A stretch of DNA of 64,000 nucleotides from Synechococcus sp. RedBA-s. GTDB taxonomy: Bacteria; Cyanobacteriota; Cyanobacteriia; PCC-6307; Cyanobiaceae. The first letter of the stretch is position 1, and each line of letters starts with the position of its first letter. The translations under genes and the position numbers were made by a program. The notes beneath the pieces were generated by a model that saw only the letters and a program-made list of their open reading frames with translations, ran no database searches and was not told the DNA's origin. Positions 42,060 to 51,731 of the stretch are shown here, piece after piece. Location of the stretch: NCBI RefSeq assembly GCF_024345495.1, contig NZ_JAGQBF010000014.1:1-64000 (forward strand). Direction: 5' to 3'.

Positions 42060-42940
42060 CAGGATCGGCGCAGCAGCTTCCGCAGCCTGGCGAAGCGCTC
42101 CGGGGTGATCAGTCCCTGGGGAAAGAAGATCGGCCCCACCAGGATCACCAGGCCGTAGAGGATCAGGCGCAGATCGCCCACCGGCCGCAGCAGTTCGGGC
42201 AGGGCGGTGATCACCAGCCCCCCCAGCACCGGCCCCAGCCAGAGGCGCGAGCCCCCGAACACCACAAAGGCCAGGCTGGTGACACTGGTGTCGAAGCTGC
42301 CCTGACGGGCATTCCAGGTGTTGAGAAAGTGGGCGGCCAGCACGCCGGTGAGGGCGGCGATCACAGCGCTGAGCACGAAGGCGGTGAGTTTCACGTCGGC
42401 GGTGGGGATGCCCATGCAGCGGGCCGCCAGTTCGTCATCGCGGATGGCCGCCATCGCCCGCCCCAGGCGCATGGACTCCAGCCGGGCGCAGAGCCAGCAG
42501 ACCAGGGCCAGCAGCAGACCGGTGGCCAGGGCATAGCCCCCGGGGCCGGCGAAGGGCTGGGGAATGCCGAAGATCCCCACGGCGCCGCCGCTCCACTCCA
42601 GGTTCAGGTTCAGCACCCTGAGGATCTCCACCAGGGCAATGGTGGCAATGGCCAGGTAGATGCCGCGCAGCTGCAGCACGGGTCGCCCGATCGCCAGGGC
42701 CACAGCCGCCGCCACCAGGGCCGCCAGCAGCAGCTCCAGGGCCAGGGAGGTGAGGGGGTAGCCGGCGCCATCGCCCGCCAGGGCGGGCCAACGGGTGGAG
42801 AGCAGGGCCGCCACATAACCGCCGATCACATAGAAGCCCGGGGTGGCCAGTGAGAGCTGACCGCAGCGCAGCGGCAAATAGACGGAGAGGGCCAACAGGG
42901 CGCCGAAGCCCATCTGCACCAGCAGGGAGAGATCGCTCAC
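42059..42940 (-). CDS. livM: Branched-chain amino acid-type ABC importer permease (LivM)
   Basis: A 293-residue membrane permease with eight to ten helices and the family segments LATPGFYVIGGYVAALL, LAIATIALVEILRVLNL, RLGRAMAAIRDDELAARCMGI (the ATPase-contact loop), TAFVLSAVIAALTGVLAAHF. It overlaps livH by 4 nt. Substrate-specific residues cannot be told from sequence. Confidence 0.88.
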   Translation of the reverse strand: MSDLSLLVQMGFGALLALSVYLPLRCGQLSLATPGFYVIGGYVAALLSTRWPALAGDGAGYPLTSLALELLLAALVAAAVALAIGRPVLQLRGIYLAIATIALVEILRVLNLNLEWSGGAVGIFGIPQPFAGPGGYALATGLLLALVCWLCARLESMRLGRAMAAIRDDELAARCMGIPTADVKLTAFVLSAVIAALTGVLAAHFLNTWNARQGSFDTSVTSLAFVVFGGSRLWLGPVLGGLVITALPELLRPVGDLRLILYGLVILVGPIFFPQGLITPERFARLRKLLRRS

Positions 42941-43869
42941 ACCTTGTTGGCCAGCGGTTTGCCGAGCAGTCCCTGGGGGCGCAGCAGCAGCACCAGAAAG
43001 AGGATCGCGAAGGCCACCCCGTCCTTGTAGCCGGAGAGATCCGGCGGCACCAGCGCTTCGGCCAGCCCCACGATCAGGCCACCGAGCACCGCCCCGGGCA
43101 CGCTGCCCAGCCCCCCCAGTACCAGCACCCCCAGACCCTTGAGCCCGTAGCCGATGCCGAAGTAGGGGCCGGCGATGCTCACGCTGAGCCCCACCAGTCC
43201 ACCGGCCACCCCCGCCAGGAAGCCGCTGAGCGCGAAGGCCAGGCGGATCATGGCGCCGGAATCAATGCCCAGCAGGCGGGCGGTGATCGGATCCTCCGCC
43301 ACCGCCTGCAGGGCCTTGCCGCTGCGGCTGCGCTCCAGCCAGAGGGTGAGCAGCACCAGCACCAGGGCGGCCACCAGCAGCAGCAGCAGCTGCACGCTGC
43401 GGATCTGGGCGCCGCCCAGGCTCAGGGCCGGCGGCAGGGCCGCCAGAGTGGAGGCGGGAATCGAGTAGCTCTCGGCCCCCATCAGCAGCTGCACCAGGTT
43501 CACCAGCACCACCCCGGCCCCCAGGCTGGAGATCAGGTAAAGCAACGGTTCGGCGTTGCGTTGGCGCAGGGGGCGGAACGCCACCGCCTCCACCGCCAGC
43601 CCCACCAGGGCGGAGCCGGCTCCGGCGACGGACAGGGCCAGCCAGAACGGCAGGGCCATGGGCAGTTGCCATCCCGCCAGCAGCCCATTGGCCCCCACGG
43701 CGCCACCGATCAGCAGGTAGGTGAGGTAACCGCCGATCGTGAACACCGCTCCATGGGCGAAGTTGATCACCCCCAGCACCGAGAACACCAGGGTGTAACC
43801 GAGGGCGAAGAGGGCATAGACCGCCCCTGAGGCCAGTCCGTTGATCAGAATCTGCAGGAGATGAACCAC
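42937..43869 (-). CDS. livH: Branched-chain amino acid-type ABC importer permease (LivH)
   Basis: A 310-residue permease beginning at GTG 43869 with LLQILINGLASGAVYALFAL, GYTLVFSVLGVINFAHGAVF, the ATPase-contact loop EDPITARLLGID, and GVAGGLVGLSVSIAGPYFGI. The start was set by homology; an open frame upstream is unsupported. The gene follows the binding-protein gene after 7 bp. Confidence 0.88.
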   Translation of the reverse strand: MVHLLQILINGLASGAVYALFALGYTLVFSVLGVINFAHGAVFTIGGYLTYLLIGGAVGANGLLAGWQLPMALPFWLALSVAGAGSALVGLAVEAVAFRPLRQRNAEPLLYLISSLGAGVVLVNLVQLLMGAESYSIPASTLAALPPALSLGGAQIRSVQLLLLLVAALVLVLLTLWLERSRSGKALQAVAEDPITARLLGIDSGAMIRLAFALSGFLAGVAGGLVGLSVSIAGPYFGIGYGLKGLGVLVLGGLGSVPGAVLGGLIVGLAEALVPPDLSGYKDGVAFAILFLVLLLRPQGLLGKPLANKV

Positions 43870-43876
43870 GTCAGGT

Positions 43877-45100
43877 TCAGGGCAGCAGCGCGAAACGGCC
43901 GCTGCGCCCACCCGGTTGCATCCGCACCTGGGCCACGTGGAACTGCTGCTGCACCACCTCTCCATCGGGGCTGAAGCTGATGGGGCCCAGGGGAGTGTCG
44001 TAGCGGCCGCCCAGCAGTTCGGCCATCAGCGCCTTGCGCGCCTCTTGCAGGGAAAGCTGGGCCAGTGGCTGGCGTTGGTTCAGCCTTTGCAGGGCTTCGC
44101 CCACCACCTGGAAGGCTGTGAAGGCCTGGGCCGTGAGCTGGGGGGGGATCGCTCCGCCTTTGGCCTTTTGATACAGAGCCACGAACTCGCGGTTCACGGG
44201 GGTGTCGAGCTCGGGGCTGTAGGCCTGGGCGATCAGGATGGCGTCGCAGTAGGCCTGACAGATCGGATAGATGTTCGGCGTGTTCATGCCGTTGCCCACC
44301 ACGATCGCGCCCCTGTAGCCCAGCTCCCGCAGCTGACGGATCAGGTTGCCGCCATCCACGGCCTGGGCCGAGATCACCACCAGATCGGGGGTCTCGCGCA
44401 GGGCGGCCGTGATCTGGTTTTGAAAGTCCTGGTCATTGAGCTGGGTGCGCTGTACCGTCACGGGCTTGAGCCCCTTGTCGGTGAGAGCCTTCTGGAAGAT
44501 GGCGGTCTCTGACGTGCTGTAGGCGTCGTCCTGGGCATAGAACACCGCCGCCCGCCGGATCGAAGGGGTCAGCTGAAGGGCCTTGGCGATCGACAGCGGC
44601 GCAATCTCGGTGCTGGGGGCAGAAACCCGGCTGATGAAGTGACCGATCTGGGGAATCCCGGTGGCGGTGTTGGAGGGGGCCACCACCGGCACGCCGCGGC
44701 GCTGGGCGATCGGGTCGGCGGCGAAGGCCTGCTGGGAGAGGGTGGGGCCGATCAGGGCCACCATGCCGGCATCGATCAGCAGGTTGAAGGCCTGGCTGGC
44801 GGTGGCCTCATCGCCGCCGCCGTCCTCCAGGCGCAGGTTCAGCTTCAGGGCGCCCTGGGGGTTGGCTGTCTGGCGCTGGCGGAACCAGCTCTGCGCCAGT
44901 TTGAGCCCGATCTGCTGGTCCTGCCCGTAGGCATTGGCATTGCTGGTGAGCGAGAGCACCGCCCCCACCGGGACGCCGCCCTTGAACTGCAGCGGTTGGT
45001 CATCAGCGCTGGGACCGCAGCCCACAAGAGCGGCTAGAAGGGCCACTGCGGCCCCCGCTCCCAGGGAGGCCGTGATCCGTGAGCGCCTGCCCAGCTGCAT
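43877..45100 (-). CDS. Periplasmic binding protein of Liv-type ABC importer, lipoprotein
   Basis: A 407-residue substrate-binding protein. Lipobox LLAALVGC near residue 28. Mature protein has a Leu/Ile/Val-binding-protein fold: VPVGAVLSLTSNANAYGQDQ, ALIGPTLSQQAFAADPIA, VVAPSNTATGIPQIG, FYAQDDAYSTSETAIFQ, DLVVISAQAVDGGNLIRQLRELG, VVGNGMNTPNIYPICQAYC. Ligand not assignable. Its ATG overlaps the hemL stop (TGATG). Confidence 0.85.
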   Translation of the reverse strand: MQLGRRSRITASLGAGAAVALLAALVGCGPSADDQPLQFKGGVPVGAVLSLTSNANAYGQDQQIGLKLAQSWFRQRQTANPQGALKLNLRLEDGGGDEATASQAFNLLIDAGMVALIGPTLSQQAFAADPIAQRRGVPVVAPSNTATGIPQIGHFISRVSAPSTEIAPLSIAKALQLTPSIRRAAVFYAQDDAYSTSETAIFQKALTDKGLKPVTVQRTQLNDQDFQNQITAALRETPDLVVISAQAVDGGNLIRQLRELGYRGAIVVGNGMNTPNIYPICQAYCDAILIAQAYSPELDTPVNREFVALYQKAKGGAIPPQLTAQAFTAFQVVGEALQRLNQRQPLAQLSLQEARKALMAELLGGRYDTPLGPISFSPDGEVVQQQFHVAQVRMQPGGRSGRFALLP

Positions 45101-46416
45101 CAGGCGATGGCGGCGAAACAGTCGCGGAAGGCCCTGAGGGTGGCGTCGATGTCGGCGTCGCTGTGGGCCAGGGACGTGAACCCGGCCTCGAAGGCGCTGG
45201 GGGCCAGGTAGATGCCGCGCTCGAGCATGGCCCGGTGCAGGCGGCCGAAGCGTTCACTGTCGGTGGCCTTGGCCTCCTCGAAGTTGCGCACGGGCCCTTC
45301 ACAGAAGAAGAAGCCGAACATGGCGCTGATGGAGCCCCCGCAGATGGGCAGGCCGGCCTCGCGACCCGCCGCCAGGATGCCGTCGCTGAGACGCTTGGTG
45401 ATCGCCTCAAGCCGCTCGTAGCTGCCGGGCTGCTTCAGCAGCTCCAGGGTTTTGATGCCGGCGGTCATCGCCAGGGGATTGCCGCTGAGGGTGCCGGCCT
45501 GGTACATGGGCCCGGCCGGGGCCACCATCGCCATGATCTCGGCCCTGCCGCCGTAGGCGCCCACGGGCAGGCCGCCACCGATCACCTTGCCCAGGGTGGT
45601 GAGGTCGGGGGTGATGCCGAAGCGGGCCTGGGCGCCTCCGTAGCTGATGCGGAAGCCGGTCATCACCTCATCGAAGGTGAGCAGGGCGCCGTGCTCCGTG
45701 GTGAGTTCCCGCAGACCCTCAAGGAAGCCCGGCTCGGGGGTGATGAAGCCGGCGTTGCCCACCACCGGCTCCAGGATCACGCCGGCGATTTCGCCAGGGT
45801 TGTCGGCGAAGAGCTGCTTCACCGCTTCCAGGTCGTTGTAGGGGGCGGTGAGGGTGTTGGCGGTGGTTGTGCGCGGCACCCCGGGAGAATCCGGTAGTCC
45901 GAGCGTGGCCACTCCCGAGCCGGCCTTCACCAGGAACATGTCGGCGTGGCCGTGGTAGCAGCCCTCGAACTTGATCAGCTTGTCGCGACCGGTGAAGGCC
46001 CGCATCAGCCGCAGCACCGACATGCAGGCTTCGGTGCCGGAATTCACGAAGCGGACCATCTCGACGCTGGGGACCGCCTCGATCACCATCTCCGCCAGGG
46101 TGTTCTCCAGGGCGCAGGGGGCACCGAAGCTGGTGCCCTTGTCGAGGGCCTCATGCAGGGCCGCGATCACTTCGGGCCGGGCGTGACCACAGATCGCCGG
46201 CCCCCAGCTGCCGATGTAATCGATGTAGCGGTTGCCGTCCACGTCCCAGGCGTAGGCGCCCTTGACCCGGTCGAAGACGATCGGATCACCGCCCACGGAA
46301 CGGAAGGCCCGCACCGGTGAGCTGACCCCACCGGGCATCAAGGTCTGGGCGGCTCTGAAGAGGTCCTGGGAACGGGAGGTGTTCAGGGCAGGAACCGAAA
46401 CAGGGGCCGAAGTCAA
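45100..46416 (-). CDS. hemL: Glutamate-1-semialdehyde 2,1-aminomutase HemL
   Basis: About 438 residues. The PLP aminomutase carries [83 protein letters not shown], and the PLP lysine in [18 protein letters not shown]. It converts glutamate-1-semialdehyde to 5-aminolevulinate for chlorophyll and haem. No ATG occurs at the expected start; TTG 46416 gives a normal N-terminus. It stands upstream of, and overlaps, the ABC importer operon. Confidence 0.95.
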   Translation of the reverse strand: MTSAPVSVPALNTSRSQDLFRAAQTLMPGGVSSPVRAFRSVGGDPIVFDRVKGAYAWDVDGNRYIDYIGSWGPAICGHARPEVIAALHEALDKGTSFGAPCALENTLAEMVIEAVPSVEMVRFVNSGTEACMSVLRLMRAFTGRDKLIKFEGCYHGHADMFLVKAGSGVATLGLPDSPGVPRTTTANTLTAPYNDLEAVKQLFADNPGEIAGVILEPVVGNAGFITPEPGFLEGLRELTTEHGALLTFDEVMTGFRISYGGAQARFGITPDLTTLGKVIGGGLPVGAYGGRAEIMAMVAPAGPMYQAGTLSGNPLAMTAGIKTLELLKQPGSYERLEAITKRLSDGILAAGREAGLPICGGSISAMFGFFFCEGPVRNFEEAKATDSERFGRLHRAMLERGIYLAPSAFEAGFTSLAHSDADIDATLRAFRDCFAAIA

Positions 46417-46678
46417 GGCGTGATCCGCGAACGTTGAAGGGGGGTGAGGGGCTGAGGGCGAACCTGAGAACTGCCCTGGCACCACCAGACCATGGTGCAT
46501 CCTCGCCCAACACGCTGCCGCTCCCTCCGCCGAAGGCCCCAGGTCCGGCGGATTTCCCCTTCAGCGCGCGCAGATCCTGCCATTGGCGCAAGATTTCGCA
46601 ACGACTTTTCCCACCCCCGGGCTCCAAGCAGGTGCGCACTCGCCACGCTCGCTATCGTCACGGAGCTGCCTGTTGTGA
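46417..46678. other. Divergent promoter region of hemL and glcD
   Basis: A 262-bp gap between divergent genes. It holds no convincing ORF and presumably both promoters. I see no riboswitch or clear operator. Confidence 0.4.
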
Positions 46679-48250
46679 TTGGCTGACCCCTTGGCCGAGC
46701 CGCCTGCCCTGACCCTGCCCTGGGGGCGGATCGAGCGGCGACTGCGTCAGTTGCTGCCCGCGAGGGCGGTTGTGGCCCGTCGCCCGGAGCTGCTCACCTA
46801 CGACAGCGATGGTCTGACCCTGCATCGCCATGAGCCCCCCCTGGTGGTGCTGCCCGAAACGACCGACCAGGTGGCCGCTGTGCTGCGCCTCTGCCAGGAC
46901 GAGGGAGTGCCCTTCGTGGCGCGGGGCAGCGGCACCGGTCTGTCCGGGGGTGCCGTGGCGGAGCAGGAGTCGCTGCTGGTGGTGACCAGCCGCATGCGCT
47001 CGGTGCTGGCCCTGGATCTGGAGAACCAGCGCATCACCGTGCAACCGGGGGTGATCAACAGTTGGGTCACCCGCGCCGTGGCCGGCGATGGCTTCTATTA
47101 CGCTCCCGACCCCTCCAGCCAGGTGGTCTGCAGCATCGGCGGCAACGTGGCCGAGAACGCCGGTGGGGTGCATTGCCTCAAGTACGGCGTCACCAGCAAC
47201 CACGTGCTGGAGCTGGAGGTGGTGCTCCCCGATGGCCGCATCACCCGCCTGGGCGGAAGCCTGGCGGAAATGCCCGGCCTTGACCTGCGCGGGGTCTTCA
47301 TCGGCAGTGAGGGCACCCTCGGCATCGCCACCGCCATCACCCTGCGACTGCTGCCCCAGCCCCAGACGGTTCAGGTGCTGCTGGCGGACTTCCCCTCGAT
47401 GGAGGCGGCCGGGGAGGCGGTGCGCCTGGTCACCGAAGCCGGGGTGCTGCCGGCGGGGATGGAGATCATGGACAACTTCACGATCAACGCCGTCGATGAC
47501 CTCTTCGGCTGCGATGAGTATCCACGCGACGCGGCGGCGGTGCTGCTGATCGAGCTCGACGGCCGCCTGGAGGAGGTGAGTGCCGCGGCGGAGCGCGCCA
47601 TGGAGCTCTGCCACCTGGCCGGTGCCCGCTCCCTTCGCCGGGCTGAATCGGAGGCTGATCGCGCCCTGCTCTGGAAGGGCCGCAAGTCAGCCTTCGCGGC
47701 GGTGGGCCGGATCACTCCCACCTACTACGTCCAGGATGGGGTGGTGCCCCGCAGCGCCCTGCCACGGGTGCTGGCGGCGATCGAGGAGCTCAGCCGCCGC
47801 TATGGCTTGCCGGTGGCCAACGTCTTCCATGCCGGCGACGGCAATCTCCACCCGCTGATCCTCTACAACGCCAGCGACGTGGATGTGCAGGAGAGGGTGC
47901 AGGCCCTCGGCGCCGATATCCTGCGCCTCTGCATCGACGCCGGCGGCAGCATCACCGGCGAGCACGGCGTAGGCGCCGACAAGCGCTGCTACATGGATTG
48001 GATGTTCTCCCCGGAGGATCTGGGCACGATGCAGCTGGTGCGCAACGCCTTTGATCCCGAAGGCCGCGCTAACCCTGGCAAGCTCTTTCCCACCCCCCGC
48101 AGCTGCGGAGAATCGGCCCGCCGTGCCCGCAGCGTGCGCGTGCAGGTGAATGGCATGGAAGACGTCACCCCTGGAGTCCCTGCCGCTGCAGGCCTCGATC
48201 CGTCTCTGCCGGAAGCGTCTCTGAGCAGCGAAGCGATCGAGGTGTTCTGA
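46679..48250 (+). CDS. glcD: Glycolate oxidase FAD subunit GlcD
   Basis: A 523-residue FAD-linked oxidase with the PCMH FAD-binding region (ARGSGTGLSGGAVAEQ, GYYAPDPSSQVVCSIGGNVAENAGG, VFIGSEGTLGIATAITLRLLP) and the C-terminal oxidase domain ending VFHAGDGNLHPLILYN, GGSITGEHGVGADKRCYMDWMF, EGRANPGKLFPTPRSC. It oxidises glycolate or D-lactate, relevant to photorespiration. The start is TTG. Partner subunits GlcE/GlcF are not adjacent. Confidence 0.9.
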   Translation: MADPLAEPPALTLPWGRIERRLRQLLPARAVVARRPELLTYDSDGLTLHRHEPPLVVLPETTDQVAAVLRLCQDEGVPFVARGSGTGLSGGAVAEQESLLVVTSRMRSVLALDLENQRITVQPGVINSWVTRAVAGDGFYYAPDPSSQVVCSIGGNVAENAGGVHCLKYGVTSNHVLELEVVLPDGRITRLGGSLAEMPGLDLRGVFIGSEGTLGIATAITLRLLPQPQTVQVLLADFPSMEAAGEAVRLVTEAGVLPAGMEIMDNFTINAVDDLFGCDEYPRDAAAVLLIELDGRLEEVSAAAERAMELCHLAGARSLRRAESEADRALLWKGRKSAFAAVGRITPTYYVQDGVVPRSALPRVLAAIEELSRRYGLPVANVFHAGDGNLHPLILYNASDVDVQERVQALGADILRLCIDAGGSITGEHGVGADKRCYMDWMFSPEDLGTMQLVRNAFDPEGRANPGKLFPTPRSCGESARRARSVRVQVNGMEDVTPGVPAAAGLDPSLPEASLSSEAIEVF

Positions 48251-48257
48251 GGCTGCC

Positions 48258-48998
48258 TCAGGCGGCCACGGGCACCTGATAGCGGGCGATGCGAGCAAAG
48301 CCCGCGGGATCCAGCGAAGCGCCGCCCACCAGCACGCCGTCGATGTCGGGTTGGGCCATCAGCAGGTCGATGTTCTCCGCCTTGACCGAGCCGCCGTACT
48401 GGATGATCACGTCGTCGTAGCCCACCCAACCCCGGATCAGGCCGCAGAGGCGGTTGGCCTCTTCAGCGCCGCAGGTCTTGCCGGTACCGATCGCCCAGAT
48501 CGGTTCGTAGGCCACCACCAGCTGGGTGGGGTCGAGCCCTTCCAGACCCTGGTCCACCTGGCGGCGGATCACCCGCTCGGCCTCGCCGGCCTCCCGCTGG
48601 GAATCGCTCTCGCCCACGCACAGGATCGGGATCATCCCCGACTTCTGGGCCGTGCGTGCCCGCAGGTTGATCTGCTCGTCAGTTTCGCTGTAGTACTTGC
48701 GCGGCTCGCTGTGGCCCACGATCGTGTGGCTGACGCCGTGCTCCAGCAGCATCGGAGCTGAGATCATGCCGGTGTAGGCCCCCACGTCGTCCCAGTGCAC
48801 GTTCTGGGAGGCGATGCGCACGGCGCTGCCCGCGAGGGCTTCACTGAGGGCGGAGATGGCGGTGAACGGAGGGGCCAGCACCACCTCCCGATCGCCGGGA
48901 AGCTCCCCCAACAGCGGCAGGAAGGCGGCGGCATAGGCCCGCGCCTCGGCGCAGGTCATGTGCATCTTCCAGTTGCCTGCAATCACGGCTTGACGCAC
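48258..48998 (-). CDS. tpiA: Triosephosphate isomerase TpiA
   Basis: A 246-residue TIM barrel with [13 protein letters not shown] (Lys of the active site), [13 protein letters not shown] (catalytic His region), [16 protein letters not shown] (catalytic Glu), and [31 protein letters not shown]. It interconverts DHAP and G3P in the Calvin cycle and glycolysis. Starts at GTG. Convergent with glcD, 7 bp between. Confidence 0.97.
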   Translation of the reverse strand: MRQAVIAGNWKMHMTCAEARAYAAAFLPLLGELPGDREVVLAPPFTAISALSEALAGSAVRIASQNVHWDDVGAYTGMISAPMLLEHGVSHTIVGHSEPRKYYSETDEQINLRARTAQKSGMIPILCVGESDSQREAGEAERVIRRQVDQGLEGLDPTQLVVAYEPIWAIGTGKTCGAEEANRLCGLIRGWVGYDDVIIQYGGSVKAENIDLLMAQPDIDGVLVGGASLDPAGFARIARYQVPVAA

Positions 48999-49030
48999 AG
49001 GATTGTCCTCGCCCAGAATTGCCCCACAAC

Positions 49031-49264
49031 TTAGGTGCCTGTGGGGACCACCTCACTTGTCCGCCCCAGCTCCACCCTGTCTCCGGGCAGCAGCTGACGG
49101 CCGCGGCGCCGCTCCACCGCTCCGTTGACCCGCACCTCACCGGCCTGCACCCGCACCTTGGCTTCACCGCCGGTGGCCACCAGGCCCTGGTACTTAAGGA
49201 ATTGATCAAGCCGCAAGGGAAGGGGGGCCGGATCGGCGCTGATAAGGTTCCTCGATGCTCGCAC
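49031..49264 (-). CDS. S4-domain RNA-binding protein, YbcJ-like
   Basis: About 77 residues with an S4-like fold: [53 protein letters not shown]. Such small proteins bind structured RNA, often rRNA. The start is uncertain: GTG 49264 lies 10 nt inside the divergent ABC gene's 5' end, while TTG 49216 would begin exactly at the domain (LRLDQFL). It is divergent from the ABC exporter. Confidence 0.7.
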   Translation of the reverse strand: MRASRNLISADPAPLPLRLDQFLKYQGLVATGGEAKVRVQAGEVRVNGAVERRRGRQLLPGDRVELGRTSEVVPTGT

Positions 49265-50994
49265 CCCCACCGGCCGGCTTTCGCGGGCTGCTGCCGCTGC
49301 TGAAGCCCCACCGCCGCAGGCTGGTGGCCGGCGGCCTGTGCATGCTCGTGTTCGTGGCCTGCTGGCCCCTGCTGGCGGCCCTGGCCGGCCAGCTGATCCC
49401 CGCCATCGGCTCGGGAGATTTCCCTCGGGTGCTGCGGGCGATCTCCCTGGCCCTGCTGGTATTTCTGGTGCAGAAGCTGGCCCAGTTCGGTCAGGACACC
49501 CTGCTGGCCTCACCGGCGCTGCAGGTGAGTCAGGCGTTGCGTAGCCAGCTGTTCGCGCGGCTGCAGCGGCTGGAGTTCTCGGCTCTGGAAAAGCTCTCGG
49601 CCGGCGACCTCACCTACCGCCTCACCGAAGACGCCGACCGGGTCGGCGAGGTGATTTATAAAACGATCCAGGACACCACCCCCAGCCTGCTGCAGCTGGT
49701 TGTGGTGTTCGGCTACATGGTGTTCCTTGATTGGAAGCTGTCCCTGGCGACCCTGCTGCTGGCGCCGCTGGTGGCGCTGATGGTCAGTGGCTTCGGTGCC
49801 CGGGTGATGGGCGCGGCCGAGCGCAGCCAGAAGCAGGTGAGCGAGCTGGCGGGGCTGCTGGCGGAGGCCATCGGCGGACTGTCACTGGTGCGCGCCTTCG
49901 CCGCTGAGGACTGGCTGCAGCACCGCTTTGAGCAGGAGATCGATCTGCATCGGCGCGCCAAATACCGCACCCTGCGCCTGCTGGCCCTGCAGCATCCGGT
50001 GGTGGGCTTCATCGAGGCTGCCGGCATCCTCTCGGTGCTGCTGATCGGAGCGGCCCGCATCCAGGCCGGAGGGCTCGACAGCCAGGGCTTCAGCTCCTAC
50101 GTAGCGGCGCTATTGATGCTGATCGATCCGATCTCCCACCTCACCACCAATTACAACGAGTTACAGCAGGGGCAGGCCTCCTTGAATCGCCTGCGCGAGA
50201 TCGAGCGCGAGCCGGTGGAGATCCCCGACAGCCCCACCGCCCAGCCCCTGGGAGCGGTGCGCGGAGAGCTGCGGCTGGAGCATGTCTGGTTTGGCTATGA
50301 CTCCGACCAGCCGGTGCTGCGCGACCTCGATCTTTGCGCCCAGCCCGGCCAGCTGGTGGCCCTGGTGGGACCCTCTGGAGCGGGCAAGAGCACCCTGTTT
50401 TCGCTGTTGCTGCGCTTCAACACCGCCCAGAGCGGGCGGGTGCTGCTGGATGGCCAGGATCTGGCGGGCCTGCGCGCCGCCGACCTGCGCCGGGCCGTTG
50501 CGCTGGTGCCCCAGCAGAGTCGGGTGTTCTCCGGCAGCGTGGCTGAGGCGATCCGTTTCGGGCGGCCCGCCAGCGACGAGCAGGTGGCTGAGGCGGCGCG
50601 CCTGGCCAATGCGGCCGGTTTCATCGAGGCCCTGCCTGAGGGGTACCACTCGCGCATCGAGGAGCGGGGCAGCAATTTCTCCGGCGGCCAGCTCCAGCGC
50701 ATCGCCATCGCCCGAGCGGTGCTCGGTGATCCCGCCGTGCTGCTGCTGGATGAGGCCACCAGCGCCCTCGATGCCGAAGCGGAAGAGGCGGTGCAGCAGG
50801 GCCTCAAGCAGGCCATGGCTGGCCGCACCGTGCTGGTGATCGCCCACCGCCTCTCCACGGTGCAGGGCGCCGACCAGATCCTGGTGCTCGAGGGTGGCGG
50901 CATCATCGAGCGCGGCAGCCATGATCAGCTGATGGCACGTCCCGGCCGCTACCGCGAGCTGTGCGACCGTCAGCTGATCCGCGTGGCGGCCTGA
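49255..50994 (+). CDS. ABC exporter, MsbA-like half-transporter
   Basis: A 579-residue fusion of a six-helix exporter domain (residues 1-300; VAGGLCMLVFVACWPLLAALA, LLQLVVVFGYMVFLDWKLSL) and an ATPase domain: Walker A VALVGPSGAGKSTLFSLLLRF, Q-loop LVPQQSRVFSGSV, signature NFSGGQLQRIAIARAVL, Walker B VLLLDEATSALDAEAEEA and H-loop VIAHRLSTV. It probably exports lipids or other hydrophobic compounds as a homodimer. Confidence 0.92.
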   Translation: MLAPPPAGFRGLLPLLKPHRRRLVAGGLCMLVFVACWPLLAALAGQLIPAIGSGDFPRVLRAISLALLVFLVQKLAQFGQDTLLASPALQVSQALRSQLFARLQRLEFSALEKLSAGDLTYRLTEDADRVGEVIYKTIQDTTPSLLQLVVVFGYMVFLDWKLSLATLLLAPLVALMVSGFGARVMGAAERSQKQVSELAGLLAEAIGGLSLVRAFAAEDWLQHRFEQEIDLHRRAKYRTLRLLALQHPVVGFIEAAGILSVLLIGAARIQAGGLDSQGFSSYVAALLMLIDPISHLTTNYNELQQGQASLNRLREIEREPVEIPDSPTAQPLGAVRGELRLEHVWFGYDSDQPVLRDLDLCAQPGQLVALVGPSGAGKSTLFSLLLRFNTAQSGRVLLDGQDLAGLRAADLRRAVALVPQQSRVFSGSVAEAIRFGRPASDEQVAEAARLANAAGFIEALPEGYHSRIEERGSNFSGGQLQRIAIARAVLGDPAVLLLDEATSALDAEAEEAVQQGLKQAMAGRTVLVIAHRLSTVQGADQILVLEGGGIIERGSHDQLMARPGRYRELCDRQLIRVAA

Positions 50995-51077
50995 GCTGCC
51001 ACCGTTGAGACCACCGTTGAGACCACTCCTGAGGCCACCCTCCAGGTTCCGCCGTTCCCTTCCACGCTCGAGCGACC

Positions 51078-51446
51078 ATGGCTGAAATGCCCCAGTGGGA
51101 GTACCGGGTGATCCACATCAATGTGGAGAACACCTCCCCGCCCCAACCGCCGGATCCCCAGGCCGCCAGCCAGAAGCTGCAGGGGATCCTCAGCCCGGAG
51201 TTCATTGCCCGGGAATTTCCCGAGTTCTACGGCGCCTCCCAGACCCCCCGCCACCCTGCCGAGCAACTGCAGTTCTTCATGAACCTGCTGGGCAAGGAGG
51301 GCTGGGAGATGGTGGAGGCTGCCCAGGTGGGTCCGCTGCTGATGTTCTTCTTCAAGCGCATTCGCCGTCCCGCCCCGGCCAAGCTGCCCCCGGCAGGTCC
51401 GGCGCTGGCCGCTCCAGCCGCCGAGGGCCCGCCGGGGGCGGCTTAA
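51078..51446 (+). CDS. DUF4177-like small protein
   Basis: A 122-residue protein starting MPQWEYRVIHINVENTSP, with a C-terminal LGKEGWEMVEAAQVGPLLMF and FFKRIRRP, the usual two elements of DUF4177 (W-E-Y-x-V..L-N-x-x-G-x-x-G-W-E-L), followed by a Pro/Ala-rich tail. Function unknown. It lies downstream of the ABC exporter on the same strand. Confidence 0.65.
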   Translation: MAEMPQWEYRVIHINVENTSPPQPPDPQAASQKLQGILSPEFIAREFPEFYGASQTPRHPAEQLQFFMNLLGKEGWEMVEAAQVGPLLMFFFKRIRRPAPAKLPPAGPALAAPAAEGPPGAA

Positions 51447-51474
51447 CCTGCCCCAGACGACACAGTGGTGACCT

Positions 51475-51705
51475 TTGACGGCCTCTTCCAACCAGCCCCC
51501 CGTGCTCACCTTCGAGGGCAAGCGCTACGAACTCAACGTTCTCCCCGACGACGTCAAGGAACTGGTGCGAGGGATGCAGGTGGCCGATGCCCAGTTGCGT
51601 CTCTACGAGGACACCCTCAAGGTGCTGGCGGTGGGCCGCCAGTCGATGGCCTTTCAACTGAACGAGCGACTCAAGCAGATCCCCGCCCTGCCGGACGGGG
51701 TCTGA
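51475..51705 (+). CDS. Small conserved hypothetical (DUF6447-like)
   Basis: A 76-residue protein: LTFEGKRYELNVLPDDVKEL, VRGMQVADAQLRLYEDTLKV then LAVGRQSMAFQLNERLKQIP. It matches the small charged family with a YDI..L-P-D-x-x-K-x-x motif from DUF6447. TTG is the start in frame after GTG-GTG codons that do not fit. Function unknown. Confidence 0.55.
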   Translation: MTASSNQPPVLTFEGKRYELNVLPDDVKELVRGMQVADAQLRLYEDTLKVLAVGRQSMAFQLNERLKQIPALPDGV

Positions 51706-51731
51706 GAGAACGGCTCGTCAGGTGGTTTTGA

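Noticed and set aside
40537-45100. Urea importer Urt operon
   Set aside because: The binding protein and ATPases lack features I would associate with UrtA/D/E and no urease gene is near. A Liv/Nat-type amino acid importer is the safer call, though substrate is unproven.
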